NCBI GenBank assembly: GCA_001642005.1
Contig: LWCA01000593.1
Coordinates: 1 to 22,749 of the forward strand
DNA from: Intoshia linei
Lineage: Eukaryota; Orthonectida; Rhopaluridae
DNA length: 22,749 nt
Reading direction: 5' to 3'
In this document: positions 1-8,704 of the stretch, piece after piece
Numbering within the stretch: the stretch's first letter is position 1
Layout: each line of letters starts with the position of its first letter
The notes under the pieces: generated by a model
Databases searched by the model: none
What the model was told of the DNA's origin: nothing
What the model saw: only the letters and a program-made list of their open reading frames with translations
Made by a program: the position numbers and the translations under genes

Positions 1-905
1 GAGTTATACTCAGAACAGCTCTAGAAAATAGAAATTCTAGCTGCGCTGAAATCTTTAGAAAATTACAAACTTAAAATGTTAATGTGTCAAGGTTAACTGT
101 TAATCGTAAACTATTGGAGGCAGGTTACAGATCTTATCGAACAACAAGAAAACCCCTCCTTACTTAAAGAATGAAAAAGACAAGATTTTTGTGGGCAAAA
201 CGTCATGAAAATTGGAATGAACATAAATGGAATGAGGTTATTTATTAATAAGTAAAATAAATTGTATTATATTATATTCATTAATTTTGTACTAATTAAT
301 AAAAAACCAATTAATTTGTAATTTTATAGGTTATTTTTTCAGACGAATCAATGATTTGTGTGATGGGCAACCAATGTAAAAATATGCGCAAAAGATCATG
401 CGAATCATCAAGGCCAGAATGCATCATACAAACAGTAAAATTTCCAACAAAAGTAATGGTTTGGGGGGCTATATCTTCTGTGGGAATGGGTGAATTACAG
501 ATTTGTGAAGGTATAATGAACCAGTATACCTATAAAAATTTATTACACAATTTTTTTGATGAAATGACACAACGGCACATTGATCAGGAGTATATATTCT
601 AACATGATTCCGCTTCATGTCACAAAGCCAAATCTGTAACTTCATATTTGCAAAATAAAGGGATTACCGTTCTTGAATGGCCCGGAAATTCCATAGATAT
701 GAATCCAATCGAAAATGTGTGGGCAAAATTGAAAGAGGAAGTACATAGAATTCCAATAAGATCAAAATCGGAACTGATTATTCACCTACATACAGTATGG
801 AACAATTCTCTTATTTTGAAAAAACTGGCAAAAGACTTTATTAATAGTATGCCACGGAGAATTATTGCTCTCATACATGCTAAAGGAGGGATTACAAAAT
901 ATTAA
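1..905 (+). pseudogene. Tc1-type transposase, inactive, 5' end outside the window
   Basis: The translation follows the Tc1 family from the second helix-turn-helix to the C-terminus. Visible blocks are the linker stretch VNRKLLEAGYRSYR, FSDES with the first catalytic Asp (342-344), VMVWGAIS, HDSASCH with the second Asp (606-608) and NPIENVW with the catalytic Glu (711-713). Exactly 34 residues separate the last two, which makes it DD34E. It ends in AKGGITKY and TAA at 903-905. Three in-frame TAA codons (72-74, 165-167, 600-602) show it is dead; the last sits where the family has Gln before the second Asp. Positions 237-329 interrupt the frame between NEV and IFSDES and can be removed as a GT-AG intron or as an insertion. 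The element's terminal inverted repeats are not recognised. Family and inactivity are confident. Confidence 0.93.
237..329 (+). other. 93-bp intron-like insert in the Tc1 transposase
   Basis: Removing 237-329 restores the frame precisely (GAG then GTT ATT TTT TCA GAC), joining WNEV to IFSDES. The insert starts GT and ends TATAG, so it could be a spliceosomal intron, though the donor GTTATT is poor. The sequence GGTTATTT occurs at both edges (236-243 and 329-336), so it could equally be a small insertion with an 8-bp target duplication. Its length, 93, is a multiple of three. Confidence 0.5.
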
Positions 906-1160
906 TTAATTCGAATTAAACATAAATATATGTGTAACTTATTTTCAAAATTTTATTTAATTTCATCTACTCATTAGTGAATTAGTAACCACAGAATATG
1001 TAAAAAGCAATTATTATAATCTATTGAACAACACTGTACATACTTCTATATTATAGACATTCATATCAGCGCAATTTATAGAAATTGTTATGAGAATTTT
1101 ACTATATTTTTTTATGTATAACAATGATATTTACTATATGAAATAATAATATTCAATTAT
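906..1160. other. A+T-rich spacer
   Basis: This lies between the Tc1 stop codon and the next exon-like stretch. It probably holds the element's 3' untranslated end and terminal repeat, but I could not place a terminal inverted repeat without the 5' end. No coding signal was seen on either strand. Confidence 0.4.
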
Positions 1161-1262
1161 TCAAATTTTGAAGTGCTTAGGCCCAAGTTTTTTTTTATCC
1201 TTTTTTAATTGTGCAGTGCACAATGTGCACTTCTCAAGCGGCTCTTTAATGTGTGTGGTGTC
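1161..1262 (-). CDS. candidate last exon with a CxxC motif
   Basis: On the minus strand an acceptor (GACAATAG) at 1263 precedes an open frame of 33 residues starting DTTHIKEPLEK, then CTLC, ending LGPKHFKI and TGA at 1161-1163. Base composition is richer in G+C than the surroundings. It lies downstream of the secreted cysteine-rich exon at 1415-1552, and its CxxC would fit the same type of domain. A 19-bp piece (minus strand, around 1302-1320, after TTTTCAG and before GTGTAA) would join the two in phase, but its last codon reads TAG. The gene is therefore either broken or spliced in a way I have not found. Confidence 0.35.
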   Translation of the reverse strand, partial: DTTHIKEPLEKCTLCTAQLKKDKKKLGPKHFKI

Positions 1263-1414
1263 CTATTGTCTTTTCAAAAAAAAATCGAATTTACACCTAT
1301 CCCGGAAACTCCAAACTGAAAATCTGGAAATAGTTATCAAAAATATGATTTCGATGACCACTTCTTATTAATTAGATTTATAGATTTATAGTTAGTTTAA
1401 TGTACAAAAAAATA

Positions 1415-1552
1415 CTAATATCCAGCTTCACAATCTTTACATGAATTGATATTGTTAATGACCACATCATATGTTCCAGCTATGCAAGGTTTTTGACAAT
1501 TTGAATATTTGTACAAATTAATAAGAATAATCAATGTAAATGTATATTTCAT
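1415..1552 (-). CDS. candidate secreted cysteine-rich protein, first exon
   Basis: A minus-strand ATG at 1552 opens 45 codons. Residues 1-19 look like a signal peptide (MKYT, then hydrophobic FTLIILINLY, ending SNC). They are followed by KPCIAGTYDVV and SCKDCEAGY. The CxAGTY...CxxCxAGY pattern is typical of ephrin-receptor-like or GCC2/GCC3 cysteine-rich repeats in animal extracellular proteins. The frame then meets TAG, but a donor GTATTT overlaps it (TA|GTATTT), so the exon may continue as Y after splicing. No downstream exon restores a clean frame. The signal peptide and cysteine spacing are visible; the family assignment is by motif only. Confidence 0.45.
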   Translation of the reverse strand: MKYTFTLIILINLYKYSNCQKPCIAGTYDVVINNINSCKDCEAGY

Positions 1553-2192
1553 TGGATAAACGTATTTATAATTTTGTCATGTATTTTATTTTTTTATTAA
1601 AATGTAAAAAAAATTTATATTAATGTTATTGTATCAATTTAAAATATTAGATTTAAATACACTTGGAGATTTTAAATAAGATAGATGTTTTGCTTTATTA
1701 AATTTTATAAAATAACAATGCATGTTTTCTCGTTTCCAGTTTTAATATTTAGCGGTACATTGTTATTTGTTTACTTTTAGCTAACATCTAAGTTTCAGTT
1801 TGTAGTGTCTAATTAACAAAATTAACGTTTCTATAAATTAACTTTTGTACAATGTTGCAATGTCTTCATTTTAAAATGTTGAATTGTATGTTTAAAAAGC
1901 ATAATCTATAATATATTTTCATTCCATTTATATTATACATGTGTGTGATAATGTTCTTTGTATATTTTTAAATAATTTGTATGAAAATATATAGTTTGAA
2001 TTCGATTAAACAACAGAATGAATAGATGAACCAAACATTTTTTGTAATTATTATATAGGCGGTACAATTTTTATCTTTCTCGTGATCACAATATTTTATT
2101 TACGTGTCTGAGTGTAATGTTTACTAAAATTATCATTTTCAATACGTCATATTTATGTTAGTCTAATATACTTACAATTTTACAATACTTAC
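1553..2192. other. non-coding A+T-rich stretch
   Basis: No open frame or repeat was recognised on either strand. It would hold the promoter of the minus-strand cysteine-rich exon and the intron after the exon at 2193-2308. No specific promoter element can be supported. Confidence 0.35.
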
Positions 2193-2308
2193 TCAAAATC
2201 CGGTACTCCATTTTAAAGTCTTCTATGTTGACAGAATTCCCTGTATTCTGTTTTATCGACATGAACGATTTGACAATTTCAAATAATGATTTGTCAAAAT
2301 ATAAAGCC
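2193..2308 (-). CDS. candidate internal exon, unidentified protein
   Basis: On the minus strand this 116-bp stretch runs from an acceptor (TATATTAG) to a consensus donor (GTAAGT). One frame is open through all 38 complete codons, containing ALYFDKSLFEIVKSF, IKQNTGNSV and EDFKMEYRIL. The composition is clearly less A+T-rich than its flanks. The acceptor leaves one base to complete a previous codon and the donor leaves one base over. I found no flanking exon with matching phase: a short ATG stretch ending at another GTAAGT near 2449 does not fit. No family was recognised. Confidence 0.4.
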
Positions 2309-2517
2309 CTAATATAATGAAACACAATTAAAAGTACATGAAACTATCCAATCCGCTTAAATATTATATTGACATTGTATCAATTTTTAGACCATTCATC
2401 TACAGTGTAGTATGTTTAATCTGACATGTATCAGTTGATAATATTGTCACTTACTAATCGAGCTAGAATTTTCATTTTAAAAAATTTTTCATCTGAATCA
2501 CTTGATAAAAATTAGAA

Positions 2518-2700
2518 ATGTTAACATGTATGAAAATAAAGAAATTAATAAATAAAAATAATGACGAAAAGATTTATTTTCATCATGCCCCGAAGGAAAG
2601 CAAAAAAACTTTGAAATTTAATAGATGTTTACTAAATAAAAAGGATATAGTCAATATTTCAAAATCTTTAATCGAAATTAAAAAGACTCACGAAACTTAG
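2518..2700 (+). CDS. small lysine-rich ORF, doubtful
   Basis: ATG to TAG, 60 codons, rich in Lys, Asn and Ile. Its tail reads SKSLIEIKKTHET. Its stop overlaps the end of the minus-strand ORF at 2697-2948. The first third is plain A+T-rich sequence; the part after 2565 looks more like coding sequence. No family was recognised, and it may be chance. Confidence 0.2.
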   Translation: MLTCMKIKKLINKNNDEKIYFHHAPKESKKTLKFNRCLLNKKDIVNISKSLIEIKKTHET

Positions 2701-2948
2701 AAGTTAGAATTTACCACAAAAACTACTAATAGAATTAAAGCCAAGACTGTACTATTGTATTTTCTAGTATCAACAATGTTCCCATTGACCCTTGCATGGT
2801 AAACTTCTGAAAAAGAACAATAAATCAAATAAATAGTGAGGCCCGAGGTCACTAAAGTGTAAACAATGTTATAAGAGTGACAGTTTTTCAGGTTTGATTT
2901 TGATGATTTTCTTTTCATTTGATTTCCAAAATTTTTGTATGTTGTCAT
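2697..2948 (-). CDS. small protein with two predicted membrane helices
   Basis: ATG at 2948, 83 codons. A basic N-terminus (KRKSSKSNLK) is followed by a hydrophobic segment (about residues 28-46, YTLVTSGLTIYLIY), a short polar loop with HARVNGNIVDTRKYN, and a second hydrophobic segment (about 66-80, TVLALILLVVFVV). The two-helix hairpin and the N..T.L......VV..N pattern in the second helix faintly recall ninjurin-type proteins; I would not name it on that. There is a donor-like GTAAAT just before the stop (after LLVVFV). A strong acceptor (TTCTTTTTCAG) lies inside the frame, so parts may be intron. It could also be a chance ORF. Confidence 0.35.
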   Translation of the reverse strand: MTTYKNFGNQMKRKSSKSNLKNCHSYNIVYTLVTSGLTIYLIYCSFSEVYHARVNGNIVDTRKYNSTVLALILLVVFVVNSNF

Positions 2949-3353
2949 AGTTTTAATTCATTTACTTTAATAATGTAATTTATTATGTAATTAATCAACC
3001 ATAAAAATATGGTTGAATATGATGATTACATTCCAAATTACATTAAATTTAAATTGACTGTTGTCTGAATTTATAAATTACATGAATAAATTTGTATTTT
3101 GTGATTTTAAAACAATATTGATATTGTGAGTCACAATTACAATATAATTAAATTTTGTATGACAGAAGTTTAACATGAATCTATAGTAGAACATTTACAT
3201 TTTATAAAACATTATAAGGACACCGCTCCAGTTAAGAAAATATTTTATAATGTTACATTTTAAGCATTTTTTAAGATTGTATAAAACCTTACTGGTGTAT
3301 AGAGTAGGATAATACTCCCATATTTATGTACTATTATATAAGGACTAATATTT
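2949..3353. other. non-coding A+T-rich stretch
   Basis: Nothing recognisable on either strand. An imperfect inverted repeat around ATTGATATTGTGAGTCACAAT (3116-3137) is the only visible structure. Confidence 0.35.
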
Positions 3354-3410
3354 TTACTGTTTGATGATAATTCTTTCGTTAATATCGAAAAACTGTGGAT
3401 CTTCATTATT
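3354..3410 (-). CDS. candidate terminal exon, unidentified protein
   Basis: A strong pyrimidine-rich acceptor (GTGTCTTTTGCAG) on the minus strand is followed at once by 18 codons, NNEDPQFFDINERIIIKQ, and TAA at 3354-3356. The acidic, non-repetitive composition stands out from the flanks. The upstream exon should lie between 3411 and about 4370, but the candidates there do not match its phase-0 start without further splicing. No family can be named from 18 residues. Confidence 0.4.
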   Translation of the reverse strand, partial: NNEDPQFFDINERIIIKQ

Positions 3411-4149
3411 CTGCAAAAGACACACAGATTTTGTTAATTACTAATCAATGATAAGTAAATCAAAAAATAAAAAATTAACAAAATGTATGTATTATTAAAA
3501 GCACTTCACAGTTATAAATATAAAATTGAAAACTTTTTTCATACAAAATAACAGCACGCAGTTAAAACTTTAATTAGATTACACTCTTTGTATTTTTTTA
3601 ATAATTACAATTAAAAACAAGCGATTCAGATGAAATTTCACATATTTGAATGCGACAATTGAAACATACAAAATGTAATATATATATTTTATAATTTGAT
3701 AGCATTATCATAATAATCATGAAACATGCCAATTAACAGATGAAATAACGAATTATTTGACACACAATAAAACGTTAGTGATTCTATTGGTTATAAACAT
3801 AACAGCAAATGTTGTGTTCATTGAAGCGGATATTAGCGTGATAGTTTAATTGTAGTTATTAATCATGACTAGAAATCATTATTATAAATATTTTGCAGAG
3901 TTAGCATCATTTTTGTTTAAAAAATAAATATTTACTAAAATTTTTATTACGCATTCAAAAGAAAAAAGAATTCAGGAATAATTGTTGGTATAACTATTCA
4001 GAATTAACCAGTCATAATTTCAATTACCAAATACAAAGGCTACCGGTTAATAATTCAGAAAGCACCAATGTCCCCACAAAATGATATTATTAATGATCAC
4101 CAATACATACATATGTTCGTAATGTGTTAGTATACAATTTACCACTTAC
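3411..4149. other. possible intron, nothing firm
   Basis: Mostly A+T-rich. Around 3780-3840 both strands show a short open stretch of better composition (21 codons on the minus strand, containing NYHANIRFNEHN), but it has no clear splice signals. I do not call it an exon. Confidence 0.3.
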
Positions 4150-4369
4150 CTCTAATAGATACAGTCATATGCAAGGGTCTCCGTAACTATGCCTAATAAT
4201 TGTAACACATCATTTAATGTGGCACCATTAAAAATACTGCTCACACCAAAAATGTAACAGTAACAGTATATCAAAATAAAAGCATTGCTAAAATGAAATC
4301 ACAAATGAACCCTTATACCAAAAATTCGCTCAAATAATCTGGACCTGTTTGAATAATGTTGTCATTCAT
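4150..4369 (-). CDS. candidate 5' exons of an unidentified gene with a 31-nt intron
   Basis: A minus-strand ATG at 4369 gives MNDNIIQTGPDYLSEFL up to a donor at 4318. A 31-nt stretch (4288-4318, GTATAAG...TTTTAG) separates it from a second coding-like piece (4150-4287). That piece contains FNGATLNDVLQLLG and IVTETLAYD, reaches TAG at 4152-4154 and abuts a consensus GTAAGT at 4149. The frame of the second half is one base out from the first exon, near a run of five Ts at about 4248. This could be a decayed gene, another tiny intron, or a sequence error. The composition is clearly coding-like; function is unknown. Confidence 0.35.
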
Positions 4370-4625
4370 TGATGTAGTCTTAAAAATAAATCTAATCATG
4401 TCATTCTTTCTAAATTTTAGATTCTAAAACAATTTTATTGATTTTATTGTCAGTTTAAAGTCCATTTTATCGGTGTATTATTTATATTTTACTTGCTTAT
4501 TGAAATAAACACTTTAAGACATTTAATTTTATATGTGTAAAGATTCCACAGTTGAAGTATCATAAATTTTATCACAAATCGACAAGCTGGAGTGAACGAA
4601 AACAGAATAAATGAAAAAAATGTAT

Positions 4626-7199
4626 TTATCTAAAGTAGGGCAAGTTTAACAATTGTTTAGCTGGTTTTCTTTTTTGTGGGTCTAGGATAATGAGATTCTT
4701 GATTAGTTCCACAATCTTGACATTTGGTATACTCTTTGTCATTATAAGATCAATTTCACATTTTCCCGTCATTTTTCGAACTCTGGGGTATCCAGGTAAT
4801 TTAGTTACTCCAGGCCAACTTGATTCATTTATTGGTCCAAGAATTTGACACATCAATTGTAATAATTTGTCAATATCTTTTTCGGGAAACAAGTAATACA
4901 TGGTAACAATTTTGTAAATTAATATTCCTAAAGACCAAAGGTCAATTGTTTCATCAAAATTAGATTTTTCAAGCAAAAGTTCTGGAGCCTGATATATCCG
5001 AGTTCCAATGCGTATTGGATCGCTATGTTTCTTGTCTTTCACCACAGGCCTATATTATTTATGAATATAAAATACATACAATAAACTCTCAAAAAGCGAC
5101 CTCTTTATTTACCAAAGTAAAAATAACGATGTGTCTATTGTTATACTATTAATTAACCCTTTGACACTAAATTGTCATATATGATACTTTTTTATGAGCT
5201 CTATCATCGTTTAAAAAGAGCTATATTTCTCAAATACTAACTTATTCATTAAAGCCGGGGTCATATATTTTTTTGTATTATACTTCGAAAATCTTGTTTA
5301 TATAAATCTTAAAAAAAAATTTTTACTAATACCACTTTATTAACGAATTATTAAATTGAATTGCTATCAAAAATGTTTTTAAAATAATTTAATCAATTTT
5401 ATATTAATATAATTTTAAAAATAATCGAGGCCACATATGAAGAAAACTATATAATATACTTTTCTATTCTCGGTTATCATTAATTTTGTGAAGGGTTTTA
5501 AAAAGTAGTAACTTTTCCAGAGTCGACTCAGTTATATACAATATGGGCTACTGTATTACATTTCAAAAACAATATATACAATATGTAATAAGAATTATTT
5601 TGAATTACCTACAATGACCGAAATCACAAATCTTTACGACAAAATCCATGCTAATGAGAATATTTTCTATTTTGATGTCGCCGTGCATGTACTATTTAAA
5701 TATATGAATTATTATATAATAAAAATAGCTTGAATGTTGCGTACTTTGTAGTTCGCCAAGGGCGGATTTTTCAATTCTAGCAAAAAAATAAATTTAATAA
5801 AAAACCAACATTTGAGGAAGAACTCCATCTTTTCCAATATTTATATTGTATTTTAATTTTATACAAGTAGAAATGTTATTATAGATTTGAATTTGCACAT
5901 CAATAATAATTGCTATTAATAGTGTGACTAATATGGCTTTATAACATTTGTCTGACGCGAGGTGAATAAGGTTGGGAAGGTCTGCTCTAGTGTATAATCT
6001 TACACTATTAAAAAGAATGTAAGAACTGTAATATTATAGTTAACACCTGAAAAAGGTGATAAATATCAATAATTCCAGAAAAATAAAATTGTAAATACCC
6101 ATGTATAACAATCATAATTTGAAATAACGAAAAATCGGATTTTTGGAGTATTATTAAAATAATACTTGATTTATTTGTAATATTCCCAAATTTATGAAGA
6201 AAAAAACTTGCATAACTTTAATGTCCGTAAATTAACTTAACGTGAAAAAAAGTGGTTTTCAATTGGCTTAAGGCACAGCCAAACATACTGCTATATATAC
6301 CATGTTCGAAACTGCTCAAAAAATGAAAAATATGATCTAAAATGTTCGCAAACGATTCTTAACCCATATCCCTCTCGACGGGTCTGGGTTCAGACTTTGG
6401 ACTCGATAATTTAAATTTGACACAAAAAATAATTATGAATCATAACTTAAGTAAAAATATTTTTTTTTGAAATGGGGCCATCATTTAAGAAAAATTTGAC
6501 CACTGCATTGTACGAAATGTAAATGAAATAGTAATAACAATATTTTGACATATTTTTGCCTCTTAGCAGTTAAGAGGTTTTTAATGAAAATTTTCAGTGA
6601 CAATAAAATAATACAGCTTGAGAATCTTCATTTTTTTTAATTACCTTTTTTGCATGCATATATGTAAGTCCCACAATAATTTGCTTAATAAATATCTTTT
6701 TTAGACCATGCGATACAATGAGAGAATTATCTAGAAAGTGCTTTAAATCAACTTTAGCTAATTCCATGAATACATTGACGATTAATTTATCATATTCTAA
6801 ATTTACATATAAACAATAATTTGATTATAAAGGTATTCAAAGAATAAATATTGATTATAATCACTATGATTTTTTTATTAATCGTACCGGTTCTAAATTG
6901 GTAAGCTATCATTTTTATTAAATACTTGTGTTTTAATGTTTTAAGTGCGTCTAATTCGAATGATGCTGATTGTGGAACCTTTAAATTGTACATTATTTTT
7001 AAATTAGACGCTATTTTACCTTGTTTCCTTTGACAATAGATTGCTTGCACGCATATAATTTACCATTCCATCTTATTTTATAAACAGTACTAGAAATATA
7101 AATATTTTGAAAATATAGATTATACCCAAATGCTCCTCGACTCATTATAGATTTTTTTTCAAATTCACTGACGTCATCGTAATCCGACGATTTCATCAT
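4626..7199 (-). CDS. CDK-like serine/threonine protein kinase, six exons, 297 aa
   Basis: Exons on the minus strand: 7199-7126, 7089-7020, 6978-6888, 6796-6645, 5691-5609, 5049-4626. They total 894 bp (297 codons plus stop), and all five introns are GT-AG with matching phases. Visible motifs: glycine loop SRGAFGTVYK (residues 20-29), catalytic Lys in YACK (K40), a PSTAIRE-like helix VPQSASFELDALKTL with Glu 56, hinge VFMELAKVDLKHFL, catalytic loop HGDIKIEN (132-139), DFG (152-154), APE (178-180), DLWSLG, and the CMGC/CDK stretch SSWPGVTKLPGYP. The length equals human CDK1. Oddities are HGD for HRD, IYQAPE for WYRAPE, and loss of the usual regulatory phosphosites. A short Met-rich start (MMKSSDYDD) precedes the kinase domain. 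The last residues (LLNLPYFR) match the normal family end, so it is complete. A CDK-type CMGC kinase is confident; the exact subfamily is not. Confidence 0.9.
5692..6644 (-). other. 953-nt intron of the kinase gene
   Basis: Phase 0, GTAATT to AAATAG. It joins LTYMHAKK to YMHGDIK, the two halves of the catalytic region. It holds one less A+T-rich patch (6361-6410, CCCTCTCGACGGGTCTGGG) of unknown nature and no recognised gene. The neighbouring intron at 5050-5608 (559 nt, phase 2) is also empty. Confidence 0.8.
6979..7019 (-). other. 41-nt intron of the kinase gene
   Basis: Starts GTAAAATAG and ends TTTAAAG on the minus strand, phase 0. Removal joins QSIVKGNK to VPQSASFE, the loop between strand beta-3 and helix C, at the length expected for a CDK. 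Unspliced, the frame hits TAG at once. Confidence 0.87.
7090..7125 (-). other. 36-nt intron inside the kinase glycine loop
   Basis: The exon ends TTT GG, the intron runs GTATAATC...TTTCTAG, and the next exon starts T ACT GTT. Removing the 36 nt joins SRGAF-G-TVYK and restores the GxGxxGxV ATP loop. Phase 2 matches on both sides. This protein-level fit makes the very short intron convincing. Confidence 0.88.
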
Positions 7200-7755
7200 T
7201 TTTTGATAAAAAAATATCAACCAGTTTTTCGGAATTTTCGTAAATGAATAATTTTAATCATCACTAATGATGAATGGTAATTATCAGTACATATTATTAT
7301 TAATTTAGCTCATGTTGGTACCAGATGTATTAATGTTTATAAACAAAATATTAGCAACGTAAACAAATTTAGTCAATTTTAATTAATACACTAATTAGTG
7401 TCACATACTATTATTTTAGCACTTCATTACAGTGTACTGCTTCACGTCATAGCAATGAGAAAGTTAATTACATTTATCGACGCTTTTAGTGGTCAAAATT
7501 AAGAATTCGTACATGTTGATCAAAATATATAAAATTTGATTTGCTTATTATATTATTGTATTTTGCTATAATTAATATAAATATTTAATAATCCTTATAG
7601 TGATCAAGAATTTGGCTACAGTGATATAAAACTGCAAAAAAGTAGTTAAGTATTGTACAATGTACAAAGTACTTGAAAATAAAATAATTATCCTTACTTA
7701 TTTCGGATAAATAATACATTGACAATGTAATATTCGTCAATCATTGATAACCACT
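7200..7755. promoter_or_regulatory. intergenic region between divergent kinase and ORF
   Basis: About 550 bp separate the minus-strand kinase start (7199) from the plus-strand ORF at 7756, so any promoters would lie here. It is A+T-rich, and no specific element is distinguishable. A short coding-like patch (7602-7650, frame SDQEFGYSDIKLQKSS then TAA) follows TTATAG but has no partner. Confidence 0.3.
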
Positions 7756-8115
7756 ATGCTAAAATTTACTATAAGATACATGTACCGGCGCGTAAAATAT
7801 TTTTACAATTTCAACACTCCAAAGATGTTTATAAAATTTATCCAAAATTTATATAATTCATTCCTTCGCAATTTTCAAAACATTTTGTATGAAATTGAAA
7901 TTAAAACTAAACAACGACTATTAAAAGTAATACAACTTTGTTATTATCATTTTTATATTAGTAGCGTAATCGGGTGTATAACTCATAAAAATGAAGTTAT
8001 AAATACATTTGGTAACAAGATAATGATATTAAGTACTAGCAGTAACTTCAATAGTGTACTACTAGAAACTTATATATCAAACATTATATTTCATGTAAAA
8101 AATGAATTAACATAA
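7756..8115 (+). CDS. hypothetical protein, 119 aa
   Basis: The frame is open from about 7744 and the first ATG is at 7756 (MLKFTIRYMYRR), ending at TAA 8113-8115. This is the longest single-exon frame here outside recognised genes, and its base use is slightly less A+T-rich than its flanks. The product would be basic and aromatic-rich (KYFYNFNTPKMF, LCYYHFYISSVIGC) with no clear signal peptide or domain. It is divergent from the kinase gene. I do not recognise it; a chance ORF in A+T-rich DNA, or an exon of a larger gene, remains possible. Confidence 0.35.
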   Translation: MLKFTIRYMYRRVKYFYNFNTPKMFIKFIQNLYNSFLRNFQNILYEIEIKTKQRLLKVIQLCYYHFYISSVIGCITHKNEVINTFGNKIMILSTSSNFNSVLLETYISNIIFHVKNELT

Positions 8116-8179
8116 TATATTCATTCTAGAGTGAAGTGAGTTTAACGATAGTTACTCTAAAGTTGCTTTATCTTTACTA

Positions 8180-8632
8180 TATTTTTTACAATTTTTTGCA
8201 ATATTGGTAAAATTCGCCTGAAATACATGTTTGTTTGTATGTTTATAAAGTACTAAATTGATACTGAATATATATTATCACATTGATATTGACAAATTAT
8301 GTTTTTATAATTTATTTTTTCTAGAATTTATACTATTTATGACAATTTTTAGGATTGGACTGTTTTTACTTTATTTTGAATATTATACACACATTCTATC
8401 TAATAAATTAAAAAAATGGGATAACAATTGTTTTTAAAATTCTTTACGAATGTTAACAAACAAAAAATTAAAATAAAATAATTCACTATAGTAAAAAGTA
8501 ATATGATATGATGGTTCCACCTGAAACAAGTTTGGGAACCACTTTTTTAAAATATTGATAATAGTGAATAGTAGGACTTTGAAGTTAGATTTTCAACGAG
8601 AATTTATTTTTTTGGTAGAATAAAAATATGCC
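8180..8632 (+). repeat. dispersed repeat, copy 1
   Basis: This segment matches, in inverted orientation, 20609-20973 plus 22213-22345. Shared landmarks are AAAATATGCC at the right edge, TTGAAGTTAGATTTTCAACG, the block GGTTCCACCTGAAACA..TTTGGGAACCAC, TAAATTAAAAAAATGGGATAAC, and TTCAGTA(T/C)CAATTTA near the left edge. The other copy is split by a later hAT insertion; this one is whole. No open frame. The internal GTGGTTCCCAAA/TTTGGGAACCAC looks like an hAT terminus, so it may be a composite of non-autonomous elements. Confidence 0.75.
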
Positions 8633-8675
8633 TAAAAATGGCAGTTAATAAAATGTGAATGTTTTAATTAATTAG

Positions 8676-8704
8676 AACACACACACACACAGAGACACAC
8701 AAAC
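8676..8704. repeat. (AC)n microsatellite
   Basis: About eight AC units, then AGAGACACACAAAC. It sits just outside the right edge of the dispersed repeat. Confidence 0.85.

Noticed and set aside
72-602. Alternative genetic code in which TAA is read through
   Set aside because: The three TAA codons are confined to the dead transposase; the kinase and other frames use TAA, TAG and TGA as ordinary ends.
1168-1371. 67-codon plus-strand ORF
   Set aside because: It lies antisense to the CxxC exon, has no ATG at its start, and the minus-strand frame has splice signals and a cysteine motif.
6790-7050. Separate 86-codon minus-strand ORF
   Set aside because: It is kinase exon 3 with read-through of the flanking introns, not a gene of its own.
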